Shown here: piece by piece, positions 1-8,499 of the stretch | Layout: each line of letters opens with the position of its first letter | Position numbering within the stretch: position 1 is the first letter of the stretch | Source: Streptomyces hoynatensis | GTDB taxonomy: Bacteria; Actinomycetota; Actinomycetes; Streptomycetales; Streptomycetaceae | Assembly (NCBI RefSeq): GCF_003626535.1 | Contig: NZ_RBAL01000001.1 | Coordinates: forward strand, 248,001-312,000 | DNA: 64,000 bases | Direction: 5' to 3' | Made by a program: the position numbers and the translations under genes | Notes under the pieces: generated by a model | Told to the model about the DNA's origin: nothing | Databases searched by the model: none | What the model saw: the letters and a program-made list of their open reading frames with translations, nothing else

Positions 1-52
1 GCAGCCTGGCCTCGCGCATCCGCTGTCCGATGCTCTGCGCCTCGCCCCGCAT
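1..52 (-). CDS. Xre-like regulator, N-terminal fragment cut by window edge
   Basis: Only the first 17 codons are in the window. They read MRGEAQSIGQRMREARL, which looks like the first helix of an Xre-type helix-turn-helix domain. The ATG follows an ACGGAGG-type SD. It sits one base after the stop of a 17-codon leader ORF (54-107), so translation may be coupled. Its promoter region shares a 33-bp element with the complete Xre gene at 258-1463, which supports the assignment. The family call is an inference from very few residues. Confidence 0.5.
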   Translation of the reverse strand, partial: MRGEAQSIGQRMREARL

Positions 53-53
53 G

Positions 54-107
54 TCACGGCACCTCCGTGCGGAAGGGGGCGATGCGCCGGCGTGCCAAGT
101 CGGGCAT
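54..107 (-). CDS. 17-codon leader ORF upstream of the edge Xre gene
   Basis: ATG at 107 has a GGAG SD six bases upstream and opens a 17-residue frame (MPDLARRRIAPFRTEVP) whose TGA ends one base before the ATG of the next gene. The distance from the -10-like TACGGT (145-150) to this ATG is about the same as from the matching TACCGT to the Xre ATG at 1463. So the leader ORF occupies the place where a regulator start would be expected. It may be a translated leader that couples to the regulator, or it may be chance; no homology is claimed. Confidence 0.35.
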   Translation of the reverse strand: MPDLARRRIAPFRTEVP

Positions 108-144
108 GGTGACTCCGGTGTTCGTCCTGCGGTTCGCACTCAGG

Positions 145-189
145 ACCGTACCCCCTGCTCCCCTGCCGGGAACGGCGAAGGGCCCTCGG
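145..189 (-). promoter_or_regulatory. Promoter/operator element, copy A
   Basis: A 33-bp block (157-189) matches 32 of 33 positions of the block at 1514-1546. A -10-like TACGGT lies at the same six-base spacing from the block in both copies. Read on the minus strand the block is upstream of the leader ORF and the edge Xre gene. Shared sequence plus shared spacing argues for a common regulator or promoter class. No good -35 hexamer is visible, which would suit an activator-dependent promoter. Confidence 0.5.
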
Positions 190-257
190 TGCGGGGAGCG
201 GGTCGCGAACGTCCTGACGGGAGGTCGGCCGGTGCCGCGGGCCGGGGGGAGGCCGCG

Positions 258-1463
258 CTACACCCCGCACCAGAGGGCGTACTCCCGCAGTGTCTCCGGG
301 GGTCTGGTGTGTGCCCGCAGCAGGGTTCCCACCGTCTCGTGGACGCCCGGGTCGTACCGCGTCTGCTGGGGCGCCACGTGCCGCGCTCGTTCCAGCGAGG
401 CGAGGGCGTCGTCCGGCCGGGCGGTCCAGGCTTCGGCGCGGGCCCGCGACGCCCAGTAGGCCCCCGCCCGTGCCGCCGGGTACCGCTCCGGGAGCCGCAC
501 CCGCCTGGCCTCTTGGAGGGCCTTCGCGTGCCGGTCCATGTCCGCGCTGGCGGACATGGCGTGGATCAGGACGTTCGCCGGGCCGAAGACCAGGCCGTAG
601 TCGCCCAACTCACCGGTCTGCCGGGCCAGTTCTCCTGCCTCCTGCAACCAGTCGTCCGCGGTGGACTCGTCGCCGCTGCGTCGGGCGAGGACGGCGGCGC
701 GCAGGTACAACGCCCCGCGTACGGCCTGCGTCGCGGGCTCCCGGTCGTCGGAAAGGTCCTTCAGCGCCTGGTGGACGAGGGCGAAACCCCTGTCGTGCCG
801 CGCGGCGTCCGCCACGAGCTGCGAGCGATCCCACCGTTCGATCGCCACCTGGCGTGGGTCGCCCGAGTGCGGGGCGGCGGCGGCCATGCGGCCGAGGGCG
901 TGACGGGCCAGATCGACGAACCCGATCTGCCGGGCGACCACGTAGACGGTGCGCCCGAGTTCCGCCTGCAGCCAGCGGACCCGCTCCTTGTCCCGCCCGG
1001 GCCTGTCGTGCAGCAGTACGGCGTAGTTGACCTCCGCGATCAGCGCGGGCAACGTCTGGGCCACGTCGAGGTAGCGGCCGGCGGCGCGCGCGGTTTCGGC
1101 GTCCCGCACGGAGCGTGCCAGTTCGGGGAGCGCCCGCGGCGGGGGATCGTCCGCGCCCGGCGGGATGTCCCAGTCGTCGAGGGCGCTGCTGATCGGCGAC
1201 AGCAGGGCGTCGAGCCGGTCCTGCTGGATCATCCGGATGTACGGCTGCCCGTGCAGCACGGAGACGCTCACGCTGAGGGCGCGGGCGAGGGCCGCGACGA
1301 TGCTGGGGCTCGCGTAGCGCCTGCCCTTCTCGATGCGCGAGATCTGCGCCGCCGACACGTGTGCCCTGGCGCCGAGTTCACGGAGCGAGTAGCCGCGCAG
1401 GAGGCGCATCTTCTCGATGCGGGCGCCAATGCCCGTGCGGGCGGAAGAGGAGGGGACCGGCAT
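258..1463 (-). CDS. Xre-family transcriptional regulator with helical-repeat C-terminus
   Basis: A 401-residue cytoplasmic regulator. Residues ~12-65 form a Xre-type helix-turn-helix; AHVSAAQISRIEKG is the recognition region. The rest (~70-400) is a chain of Ala/Arg/Leu-rich amphipathic helices resembling the TPR-like sensor half of many Streptomyces Xre proteins. The ligand is unknown. The ATG at 1463 was chosen because GGAG lies six bases upstream and the HTH begins at the usual distance; the open frame continues upstream but runs through the promoter element at 1502-1546. The gene stands alone, 221 bp downstream of the DHFR-like gene. A second Xre gene follows at the window edge behind a nearly identical promoter, so the pair may regulate each other. 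Family call firm, target unknown. Confidence 0.85.
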   Translation of the reverse strand: MPVPSSSARTGIGARIEKMRLLRGYSLRELGARAHVSAAQISRIEKGRRYASPSIVAALARALSVSVSVLHGQPYIRMIQQDRLDALLSPISSALDDWDIPPGADDPPPRALPELARSVRDAETARAAGRYLDVAQTLPALIAEVNYAVLLHDRPGRDKERVRWLQAELGRTVYVVARQIGFVDLARHALGRMAAAAPHSGDPRQVAIERWDRSQLVADAARHDRGFALVHQALKDLSDDREPATQAVRGALYLRAAVLARRSGDESTADDWLQEAGELARQTGELGDYGLVFGPANVLIHAMSASADMDRHAKALQEARRVRLPERYPAARAGAYWASRARAEAWTARPDDALASLERARHVAPQQTRYDPGVHETVGTLLRAHTRPPETLREYALWCGV

Positions 1464-1501
1464 GGGGAACTCCGTTGGTGCCGACCGTGGGTGACACCTC
1501 G

Positions 1502-1546
1502 ACGGTACCCGCGGCTCCCCTGCCGGGAACGGCGAACGGCCCTCGG
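1502..1546 (-). promoter_or_regulatory. Promoter/operator element, copy B
   Basis: The minus strand carries -10-like TACCGT (1502-1507) six bases downstream of a 33-bp block (1514-1546) that matches 157-189 at 32 of 33 positions. Transcription would start near 1495, giving a leader of about 30 nt before the Xre ATG at 1463. Confidence 0.5.
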
Positions 1547-1572
1547 GGCGAGGCGCCAGGGGCGCGTTGCCC

Positions 1573-1621
1573 GGCCGGGTGCGGGCGAGGCCCCCGGCAG
1601 CCGGGCCGGGTGCGGGCGAGG
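1573..1621. repeat. 18-bp direct repeat, two copies
   Basis: GGCCGGGTGCGGGCGAGG occurs at 1573-1590 and 1604-1621, between the Xre gene and the DHFR-like gene. A degraded third copy follows near 1635. It may be simple GC-rich duplication. Confidence 0.5.
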
Positions 1622-1684
1622 GCTCGGCCGCCGGGCCGGGCAGGGGCCGGGGCCGCCGGGGTCTCGTCCGCGGTGTGCGCGGCT

Positions 1685-2233
1685 TCAGGCGGTGGTCGGC
1701 TGGTAGGTCAGGACCGTGACGCCGGAGGTGAACGTGGTGGTGTCGGCGAGCCTCAGGCCGGTGACGCTCTCGGGGCGGAACAGCGGCTCGCCCCGGCCCT
1801 TGAGGACGGGGTAGATCCAGATCCGGTACTCGTCGAGCAGTCCGGACGTGGCCAGGTGGTCGGTGAGGCGGCCGTTGCCCCAGATGAGGATGTCGCCGCC
1901 GTCCTGCTCCTTGAGCCTGGTGACCTCCGCGGTGAGGTCCTCGCCCGGGATGACGACGGTGGGGCTCCACGCGGCGGTGCCGACCGGCTGGGAGGCCACC
2001 ACGTACTTGGTCATGGCGTTGACCTGGTCGGAGTAGGGGTTGCCGCCCATGTTCGGCCAGGCCTGAGCCATGCCCTCGTAGGTGATGCGGCCCAGCAGCA
2101 GCGCATCGCAGCCGGTGGTCAGGGCCAGGGCGTAGGCCATGGCGTCCTCGCTGTTGTGGCTCAGGGACCACTCGTGTGGGTTGTCGATGAAGCCGTCGAG
2201 GGTGGCGTAGGTGGAAGCGATGATCTTTCGCAC
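1685..2233 (-). CDS. Dihydrofolate reductase-like (RibD C-terminal domain) protein
   Basis: A 182-residue single-domain protein of the RibD-C/DHFR-like superfamily. It opens with RKIIASTYATLDGFID, the usual first strand and substrate loop. It then has a LLLGRITYEGMAQAWP segment (compare the GRxTYE motif) and a late DILIWGNGRL strand for the dinucleotide fold. Such proteins are NADPH-dependent reductases or orphans of unknown substrate; true folate activity is unlikely. Start is GTG with GGGAG five bases upstream. It lies 58 bp downstream of the cupin gene on the same strand, so the two are probably co-transcribed and may both answer to the divergent MarR regulator. Confidence 0.85.
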   Translation of the reverse strand: MRKIIASTYATLDGFIDNPHEWSLSHNSEDAMAYALALTTGCDALLLGRITYEGMAQAWPNMGGNPYSDQVNAMTKYVVASQPVGTAAWSPTVVIPGEDLTAEVTRLKEQDGGDILIWGNGRLTDHLATSGLLDEYRIWIYPVLKGRGEPLFRPESVTGLRLADTTTFTSGVTVLTYQPTTA

Positions 2234-2291
2234 GGTGTCTCCCGGAAAGTGGGTGGGCGGGGCCCTCTGATCGGGCCCGCAAGGGGTGTGG

Positions 2292-2816
2292 TCAGGCGGC
2301 CGCGCGGGTCCGGCGCCAGGGGTCGCTGGGGACGAAGTGGGTGTCGAAGCGCTCCTGGACGGCCAGGAGTTCGCGGGGGTCGGCCTGGCCGCGGCGGACG
2401 CGGTCCAGCAGGCGGAAGTAGGCGTCCCGCTCCACGCCCGGGGTGATCACGATCAGCGCGTCGGCAGCCGACCCGGGGGCGGCCGCGAAGGCGTGGACGG
2501 CGTGCGGCGGGACCACGAGAGTGCCGCCGGCCTCGACCTCCACCACCTCCTCGCCCGCCAGGACCTGCAGCCGCCCGTCCAGGACGAAGAACAACTCGGC
2601 CGAGCCGCGGTGGTAGTGCGGGGTCGCGCCGTCCCGGCCGCGTCCCAGGGTGGTGCGGCTGACTCCCAGGAAGCCGCCGGTGGCCGACGCGTCGGCCAGC
2701 AGGGCGATGGTGTCCGGCCCCGCGCCGAGGAACTCGGCGTCCTGCGGGCGTATCACCAGGGGGCCGAACGCGGGCCGCTCGTCCGGGGGCGTCCCCGGCG
2801 GGTGTGTGTCGCTCAT
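2292..2816 (-). CDS. Cupin-domain protein
   Basis: A 174-residue protein with one cupin barrel at ~50-140. The first cupin motif is visible as HYHRGSAELFFVLDG (His-x-His and Glu metal ligands). The second is VVPPHAVHAF (His ligand). The C-terminal ~35 residues (DAYFRLLDRVRRG onward) are helical. The substrate cannot be read from the sequence; small cupins of this type include dioxygenases, isomerases and sensors. The chosen ATG at 2816 gives MSDTHPPG; a longer frame exists but runs into the intergenic operator region. It is divergent from the MarR gene with 82 bp between, the classic layout for a MarR regulator and its target. Confidence 0.8.
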   Translation of the reverse strand: MSDTHPPGTPPDERPAFGPLVIRPQDAEFLGAGPDTIALLADASATGGFLGVSRTTLGRGRDGATPHYHRGSAELFFVLDGRLQVLAGEEVVEVEAGGTLVVPPHAVHAFAAAPGSAADALIVITPGVERDAYFRLLDRVRRGQADPRELLAVQERFDTHFVPSDPWRRTRAAA

Positions 2817-2837
2817 GCCGAGATGATTGCACGCCTG

Positions 2838-2857
2838 ATAGTACGGCGTCAAACTAT
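2838..2857. promoter_or_regulatory. Candidate MarR operator between cupin and marR-like genes
   Basis: ATAGT at 2838-2842 and ACTAT at 2853-2857 form an inverted repeat, with related GAACTA at 2882-2887. The region is noticeably AT-richer than its surroundings and contains the promoters of both divergent genes. Assignment to MarR is by position only. Confidence 0.4.
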
Positions 2858-2885
2858 ACGGTCACGTTTGTATTCGGCCTCGAAC

Positions 2886-2891
2886 TACACT
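2886..2891 (+). promoter_or_regulatory. -10 box of the MarR-like gene
   Basis: TACACT ends seven bases before the ATG at 2899, so the transcript may start at or within a base or two of the start codon. A GGGAGG also lies in this gap, so a leadered transcript from further upstream would also be translatable. Confidence 0.4.
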
Positions 2892-2898
2892 GGGAGGC

Positions 2899-3528
2899 AT
2901 GAGCACCGCACACACGCCCGACCCCATCCCCGCTTCCGCCTCACCCGGCGCCGCCTCCCAACCGGGCGAGGCCACGGCGGCGGCCGTCCCGGACGCCCCC
3001 GGTGCCCCCGGCGGGCCGGACGTGGCGGACGCCGCCGACGCGGTGGATGCGGTGGTCGCCGCCTGGCAGCGCGAACGCCCCGACCTGGACCTCGCCGCGA
3101 TCGCGGTGGTCGGTCGGCTCGGCCGCGTGAACCTGCTCCTCGGCCCCGCCCAGGAGCGGGTGTTCACCGAGTTCGGCCTGCAGCGCGGCGAGTTCGACGT
3201 CCTGGCGGCGCTGCGCCGCTCGGGCGCCCCCTACGTCCTCAGCCCTTCGCGGCTGTCCGACCTGCTGATGCTCTCCCGGGCGGGGATGACCAACCGGCTG
3301 GACCGTCTGGAGTCCGCCGGCCTGATCGAGCGCTCCCTTGACCTCGCCGACCGGCGCAGCTTCCGGGTCCGCCTCACCGAACAGGGCTACGCCACCGTCG
3401 ACGCCGCCATGACGCGGCACACCGCCAACGTCACCGCCCTGCTGGCGGGCCTCACCCCCGGGGAACTGGCCACCCTGGACGCCCTGGCACGCAAACTCCT
3501 GCACCACCTGGCCACCCCCGCCCGCTGA
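2899..3528 (+). CDS. MarR-family transcriptional regulator
   Basis: A 209-residue winged-helix regulator. The first ~55 residues are a Pro/Ala/Gly-rich extension. The MarR core runs from ~70: QRGEFDVLAALRRSG (helix 2), PSRLSDLLMLSRAGMTNRLD (recognition helix) and DRRSFRVRLTEQGYATVD (the wing with the typical DRR..RVRLTEQG). It probably binds the intergenic palindrome and represses the divergent cupin/DHFR-like pair and itself. ATG is preceded by GGGAGG. It is followed by a hairpin terminator and a convergent membrane gene. Confidence 0.9.
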   Translation: MSTAHTPDPIPASASPGAASQPGEATAAAVPDAPGAPGGPDVADAADAVDAVVAAWQRERPDLDLAAIAVVGRLGRVNLLLGPAQERVFTEFGLQRGEFDVLAALRRSGAPYVLSPSRLSDLLMLSRAGMTNRLDRLESAGLIERSLDLADRRSFRVRLTEQGYATVDAAMTRHTANVTALLAGLTPGELATLDALARKLLHHLATPAR

Positions 3529-3563
3529 GGTGGGGCGACGCCCGCCGGGCCGACGGCGGGTCC

Positions 3564-3585
3564 GCCGTCCCGGGGGAGGGACGGC
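3564..3585 (+). terminator. Hairpin terminator after the MarR-like gene
   Basis: GCCGTCCC / GGGACGGC, 8-bp perfect stem with a 6-nt loop, 35 bp after the stop. There is no T-run, as is common in high-GC actinomycetes. Confidence 0.5.
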
Positions 3586-3612
3586 GAGCCGGGGCGGCCC
3601 CGGAGGAGGGGG

Positions 3613-4443
3613 TCAGGCGGCCTGGAGGAGGGAGAGGAGGAGGGTGGCGGCGCACAGGAGGACGTAGGCCGCGGTGGCCAGGGCGACGAGGCGGGTGCGG
3701 CGGGCCTCGGGGAGGGGGCGGCGGGCGAGGTAGGCGGCCAGGGCGGGCAGCAGGAGCACCGCGTGCAGGGTGAGGGCGTGGAAGCCCTTCAGGAAGCCGG
3801 CCTCCGCGTAGGCCGTGGCCGGGCCCTGTGCCCGGGAGAGGGTGACGCCGCGGACGATCATGGCGACGCCGGAGCCGAGGCCGGCGAGCAGGAGGGCGAA
3901 GCCGGCGCGCAGCGCGAGCCGCCGGCTGGGCGGCCCCTCGACGCGGCCGCGGAAGGCGAGAAGGGCGAGGGCGCCCAGGGTGGCGACCAGGACCGCGCCG
4001 CCCGCGGCCAGGCTGTAGGCGATCAGCGCGTCGGCCGGCGTCTCCGTGTTGAAGTGCGAGGGGACGTGACGCCAGGCCTGCACGGTGATGCCGGTGACCT
4101 CAAGCACGCAGTCGGCGGCGAAGACGCCGAGCAGCAGCGCCCTCGTCCTCGCGGCGAGCCGCAGGTGGGAGGCCACCCAGGTGACGGCGATGAGCGTGCC
4201 GCCGAAGGAGAGGCCGAACGTCACCGGCTTGCGCCAGGACAGCGGCCCGAACCAGGGGCGCGGATCGGCGGCGGCCACCGCCAGGTGGCTGAGGCCGGCG
4301 GCGATCAGCAGGAGGCCGACGAGGTGGCAGGCGCGCTCCGCGGGCGGGCGGCCGGTCAGGTAGCGGCGGAGGCGGGGCGCGGGCGGAAGGGGAGCGGCCG
4401 GTGCGGCGGGCCGCGCCGGGGCGGGAGCGGGAGTGGCGGACAC
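3613..4443 (-). CDS. Seven-TM integral membrane protein of unknown function
   Basis: A 276-residue polytopic membrane protein. After a Pro/Ala-rich N-terminus, about seven hydrophobic segments are visible, for example CHLVGLLLIAAGLSHLAVAA, PVTFGLSFGGTLIAVTWVA and AAYVLLCAATLLLSLL at the end. WFGPLSWRKPVTFG between TM1 and TM2 and WRHVPSHFN after TM3 are likely conserved loops. I do not recognise a functional family. Start chosen: GTG at 4443 with GGAG six bases upstream. A longer frame from GTG 4488 adds 15 residues but lacks an SD and lies inside a 26-bp tandem repeat (4481-4532), which looks like control DNA. Confidence 0.65.
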   Translation of the reverse strand: MSATPAPAPARPAAPAAPLPPAPRLRRYLTGRPPAERACHLVGLLLIAAGLSHLAVAAADPRPWFGPLSWRKPVTFGLSFGGTLIAVTWVASHLRLAARTRALLLGVFAADCVLEVTGITVQAWRHVPSHFNTETPADALIAYSLAAGGAVLVATLGALALLAFRGRVEGPPSRRLALRAGFALLLAGLGSGVAMIVRGVTLSRAQGPATAYAEAGFLKGFHALTLHAVLLLPALAAYLARRPLPEARRTRLVALATAAYVLLCAATLLLSLLQAA

Positions 4444-4480
4444 GGGGGTCTCCGGGGCGAAGGGACGGGCGGTGGCGGGG

Positions 4481-4532
4481 AGTTGCACGGTGCCGACGTG
4501 CGGGGCAGTTGCACGGTGCCGACGTGCGGGGC
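4481..4532 (-). promoter_or_regulatory. Perfect 26-bp tandem repeat, likely operator pair
   Basis: Two identical, directly abutting 26-bp units (4481-4506, 4507-4532). Each contains the imperfect palindrome GCACG-gtgccga-CGTGC. The array sits just upstream of the membrane-protein start at 4443. Two abutting palindromic units suggest two repressor dimers. No candidate regulator gene is adjacent. Confidence 0.5.
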
Positions 4533-4639
4533 CGGTCGGGGCGGCTCCTGGCCCGGGGCGGGCTTCGGCCGGGGCCGGGAGGGCGGTGGCCCGGTGGTCT
4601 CCCCCGCGGGACCGCCGGGCCGCCGCCCTCCCGGGGCGT

Positions 4640-5455
4640 TCAGGCCGTCACGTCGCGGCGGGCGAAGGCCGTGGCGGAGAGGGCCAGGAAGGCCGCGCTG
4701 TAGGCGGCGAGGGTGAGCAGGGCCCGGGTGGCGCTGACGTCCGGGGTGCCGCCCTGGCCGAGCGCCTCCAGCAGGAGGCCGGGGAAGAACTCCTTGCCCG
4801 CGCTCCAGGCGTCGCCGGTGAGGTGCTCGAAGGGGCCCGCCCAGGCGATGCCGACGGCCAGGGTCAGCGGCACCGAGCGCAGCAGCATGGCCAGCAGCAG
4901 GGCGAAGGTCGCGTACCCGGTCACCCACACCAGCACGGTCGCGTAGTCGGCCGCGGCGGAGCCGATGCCGTCCAGGCTGATCCAGGCGCCCGCGTCCACG
5001 TCGAAGGAGCCGGCCAGGAGCCTGGCGACCAGCCACATCAGCAGCTCGGCGCAGGCCAGTCCCGCGGCGGCGAAGGCGAGCAGGGCGGCGAGGCGGCCCA
5101 CGAGCAGCGGCACGCGCCGCGGCTGGGCGAAGAGCATCGTGCGGTAGGTGCCGCGCGAGAACTCCAGCGCGAACACCCCGCAGAGCAGCGCGAAGAGCAG
5201 CGTTCCGGCGAAGGCGACGGCCGAGCGGAAGACCTGGGTGCCGCCGCCCGGGTCGGCCAGCTCCTCCAGGGTCGGCATCATGCCGTCGGTGGGAACCCGG
5301 GCGGCGGGCTCCGCGGCGGCCAGGACCAGGGCGGCCCCGGCGGCGGCGAAGACGAGGGCGGCGATCAGGGCGGGCCACAGGGTGCGGCGCCTGGTGAGCC
5401 TGGTCCACTCGGCGAGGAACGTGGCGCGCAGCGAGGCGCTGGTGGAGATGGTCAC
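4640..5455 (-). CDS. ABC-2 type transporter permease
   Basis: A 271-residue membrane subunit of an ABC exporter. It has an N-terminal cytoplasmic stretch (residues 1-25), TM1 (LWPALIAALVFAAAGAALVL) and a large extracytoplasmic loop. Further TMs are near FAGTLLFALLCGVFALEF, LLAFAAAGLACAELLMWLVA, VLVWVTGYATFALLLAMLL and the C-terminal AAYSAAFLALSATAF. FSRGTYRTMLFAQPRR is the conserved cytoplasmic loop of bacitracin/antibiotic-type ABC-2 permeases. GTG start overlaps the ATPase stop (GTGA), so the two subunits are translationally coupled. Substrate unknown; drug or antibiotic efflux is the usual role. Confidence 0.85.
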   Translation of the reverse strand: MTISTSASLRATFLAEWTRLTRRRTLWPALIAALVFAAAGAALVLAAAEPAARVPTDGMMPTLEELADPGGGTQVFRSAVAFAGTLLFALLCGVFALEFSRGTYRTMLFAQPRRVPLLVGRLAALLAFAAAGLACAELLMWLVARLLAGSFDVDAGAWISLDGIGSAAADYATVLVWVTGYATFALLLAMLLRSVPLTLAVGIAWAGPFEHLTGDAWSAGKEFFPGLLLEALGQGGTPDVSATRALLTLAAYSAAFLALSATAFARRDVTA

Positions 5456-6381
5456 GCGGGCTCTCCTTCGATCATCCGCAGGTAGGTGGACTCCAGGGTG
5501 GGGCGGTCGATCCTGAGCTCGGCGAGCAGCAGCCCGGCGTTCGCGGCGGCCCGGTTGACGGTCGCGGCGGCCAGCCGCGGGTCGCGCTCCCCGAGCGGGA
5601 CGACCAGGTGGTCGCCGGCGCGTTCGGCGGCCAGGCCCTCGTTCGCCACGACGGTGGCCAGCCGTTCCAGGTCGGCCTGTTCTGCCGGGAAGAGGACGAG
5701 TTCGGCGCCGGAGCGGGTGGCGAACTCGCCGGCCGGGCCCGCGTAGGCGAGGCGGCCCTGCTCGATGATGAGCAGCCAGTCGCAGACCTGTTCCAGCTCG
5801 CCGAGGAGGTGGGAGGAGACCAGCACGCTCCGGTCCTCGGCGGCGAGGCGGGAGATGAGGTCGCGCATGTCGCTCATGCCGGCCGGGTCGAGGCCGTTGG
5901 TGGGCTCGTCGAGGATCAGCAACTCGGGCTCGCCGAGCAGGGCGGCGGCTATGCCGAGCCGCTGCTTCATGCCGAGGGAGTACGTGCCGAACCGGTCGCC
6001 GCCGCGGTCCGCGAGTCCCACGAGCCGCAGCACCTCGGGGACCCGCCGCGGGTCGTGGCCGCCGAGCCTGGCCAGCACCTGGAGGTTCTCGTGTCCCGTC
6101 AGGGAGGGCCACAGCGCCGGGCCTTCGAGCAGGGCGCCGACGCGGGAGACGTAGCGCTCGGGGTGGCTGAGGGAGCGCCCGAGCACGGTGCCCTCGCCCG
6201 CGGTGGGGCGGACCAGGCCGAGCAGCATCGCCATGGTGGTCGTCTTGCCTGCGCCGTTGGGGCCGATGAACCCGGCGACCACGCCGCGGGGCAGTTCCAT
6301 GGTCAGCCCGTCGACGGCGGTCCGGCCGCCGTAGCGCTTGGTGAGGTTGTGCGTCGTCAGCACGGGGGCTTGCGTCGTCAT
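5452..6381 (-). CDS. ABC transporter ATP-binding protein (exporter type)
   Basis: A 309-residue cytoplasmic ATPase. Walker A is GPNGAGKTT (~40-48), the signature is YSLGMKQRLGIA and Walker B is LLILDEPTNGLD, followed by the H-loop VLVSSHLLGELEQ. The ~80-residue C-terminal extension (LVLFPAEQADLERLA onward) is typical of bacitracin-type exporter ATPases. It pairs with the permease that starts in its stop codon. ATG at 6381 gives MTTQAPVL; the upstream open frame has no better start. The gene is divergent from the xylanase gene across a 488-bp gap, but there is no functional reason to link them. Confidence 0.9.
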   Translation of the reverse strand: MTTQAPVLTTHNLTKRYGGRTAVDGLTMELPRGVVAGFIGPNGAGKTTTMAMLLGLVRPTAGEGTVLGRSLSHPERYVSRVGALLEGPALWPSLTGHENLQVLARLGGHDPRRVPEVLRLVGLADRGGDRFGTYSLGMKQRLGIAAALLGEPELLILDEPTNGLDPAGMSDMRDLISRLAAEDRSVLVSSHLLGELEQVCDWLLIIEQGRLAYAGPAGEFATRSGAELVLFPAEQADLERLATVVANEGLAAERAGDHLVVPLGERDPRLAAATVNRAAANAGLLLAELRIDRPTLESTYLRMIEGEPA

Positions 6382-6512
6382 GCCTGCCAGCGTTCCGGGA
6401 ACGCGCCTCCCGGTCGTCCGCCGGCGGGAGACACCTCGGGCTACCACGCGGGGAGTAGCCGGGAGGGGCACGGGGCCTTCCCTCCGCGGATGCGTGCCCT
6501 CCCCGCCCACCC

Positions 6513-6528
6513 CGAAATGTTTCGAAAG
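6513..6528. promoter_or_regulatory. Overlapping GAAA/TTTC palindromes upstream of xylanase
   Basis: CGAAA-TG-TTTCG (6513-6524) overlaps TTTCGAAA (6520-6527). Short GAAA/TTTC inverted repeats have been described, from memory, as regulatory sites before Streptomyces xylanase genes. These lie ~350 bp from the start codon and might instead serve the divergent exporter promoter. Confidence 0.45.
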
Positions 6529-6581
6529 AAGTATGGAAGTTCTCGGGGCGGCGGCGCCCGATGGGGTCTCGATGGCGGTGA

Positions 6582-8264
<1,683 letters not shown>

Positions 8265-8301
8265 CCCGGCCCTGGCCGGCCCGCCAGGACCGGCCGGCCG
8301 C

Positions 8302-8342
8302 GGGTGGCGCGGCGGATCTCCCTCCCGGCCGCCGCGCCACCC
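8302..8342 (+). terminator. Xylanase terminator hairpin
   Basis: GGGTGGCGCGGCGG / CCGCCGCGCCACCC, 14-bp perfect stem with a 13-nt loop, 37 bp after the stop. Confidence 0.65.
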
Positions 8343-8499
8343 ACCCGCCGCCCACGCCCGGGGCCGCCGCCACACAACGGCCCGCCCCGGCGTGGGCGGC
8401 CGCGTTCCCGGGCCCGGGGCCGATGCGCGGCCCGGGCCCGGGCACGCGGCTGCGTGCCTGGGGTTCGGGGCCGGGCGGACTCGGCCGCGTGCCAGGCGC

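Noticed and set aside
30..1706. Long + strand open frame opposite the Xre gene
   Set aside because: Arg/Gly/Pro-rich product typical of an antisense shadow in high-GC DNA; the minus-strand frame has a clear HTH, SD and promoter.
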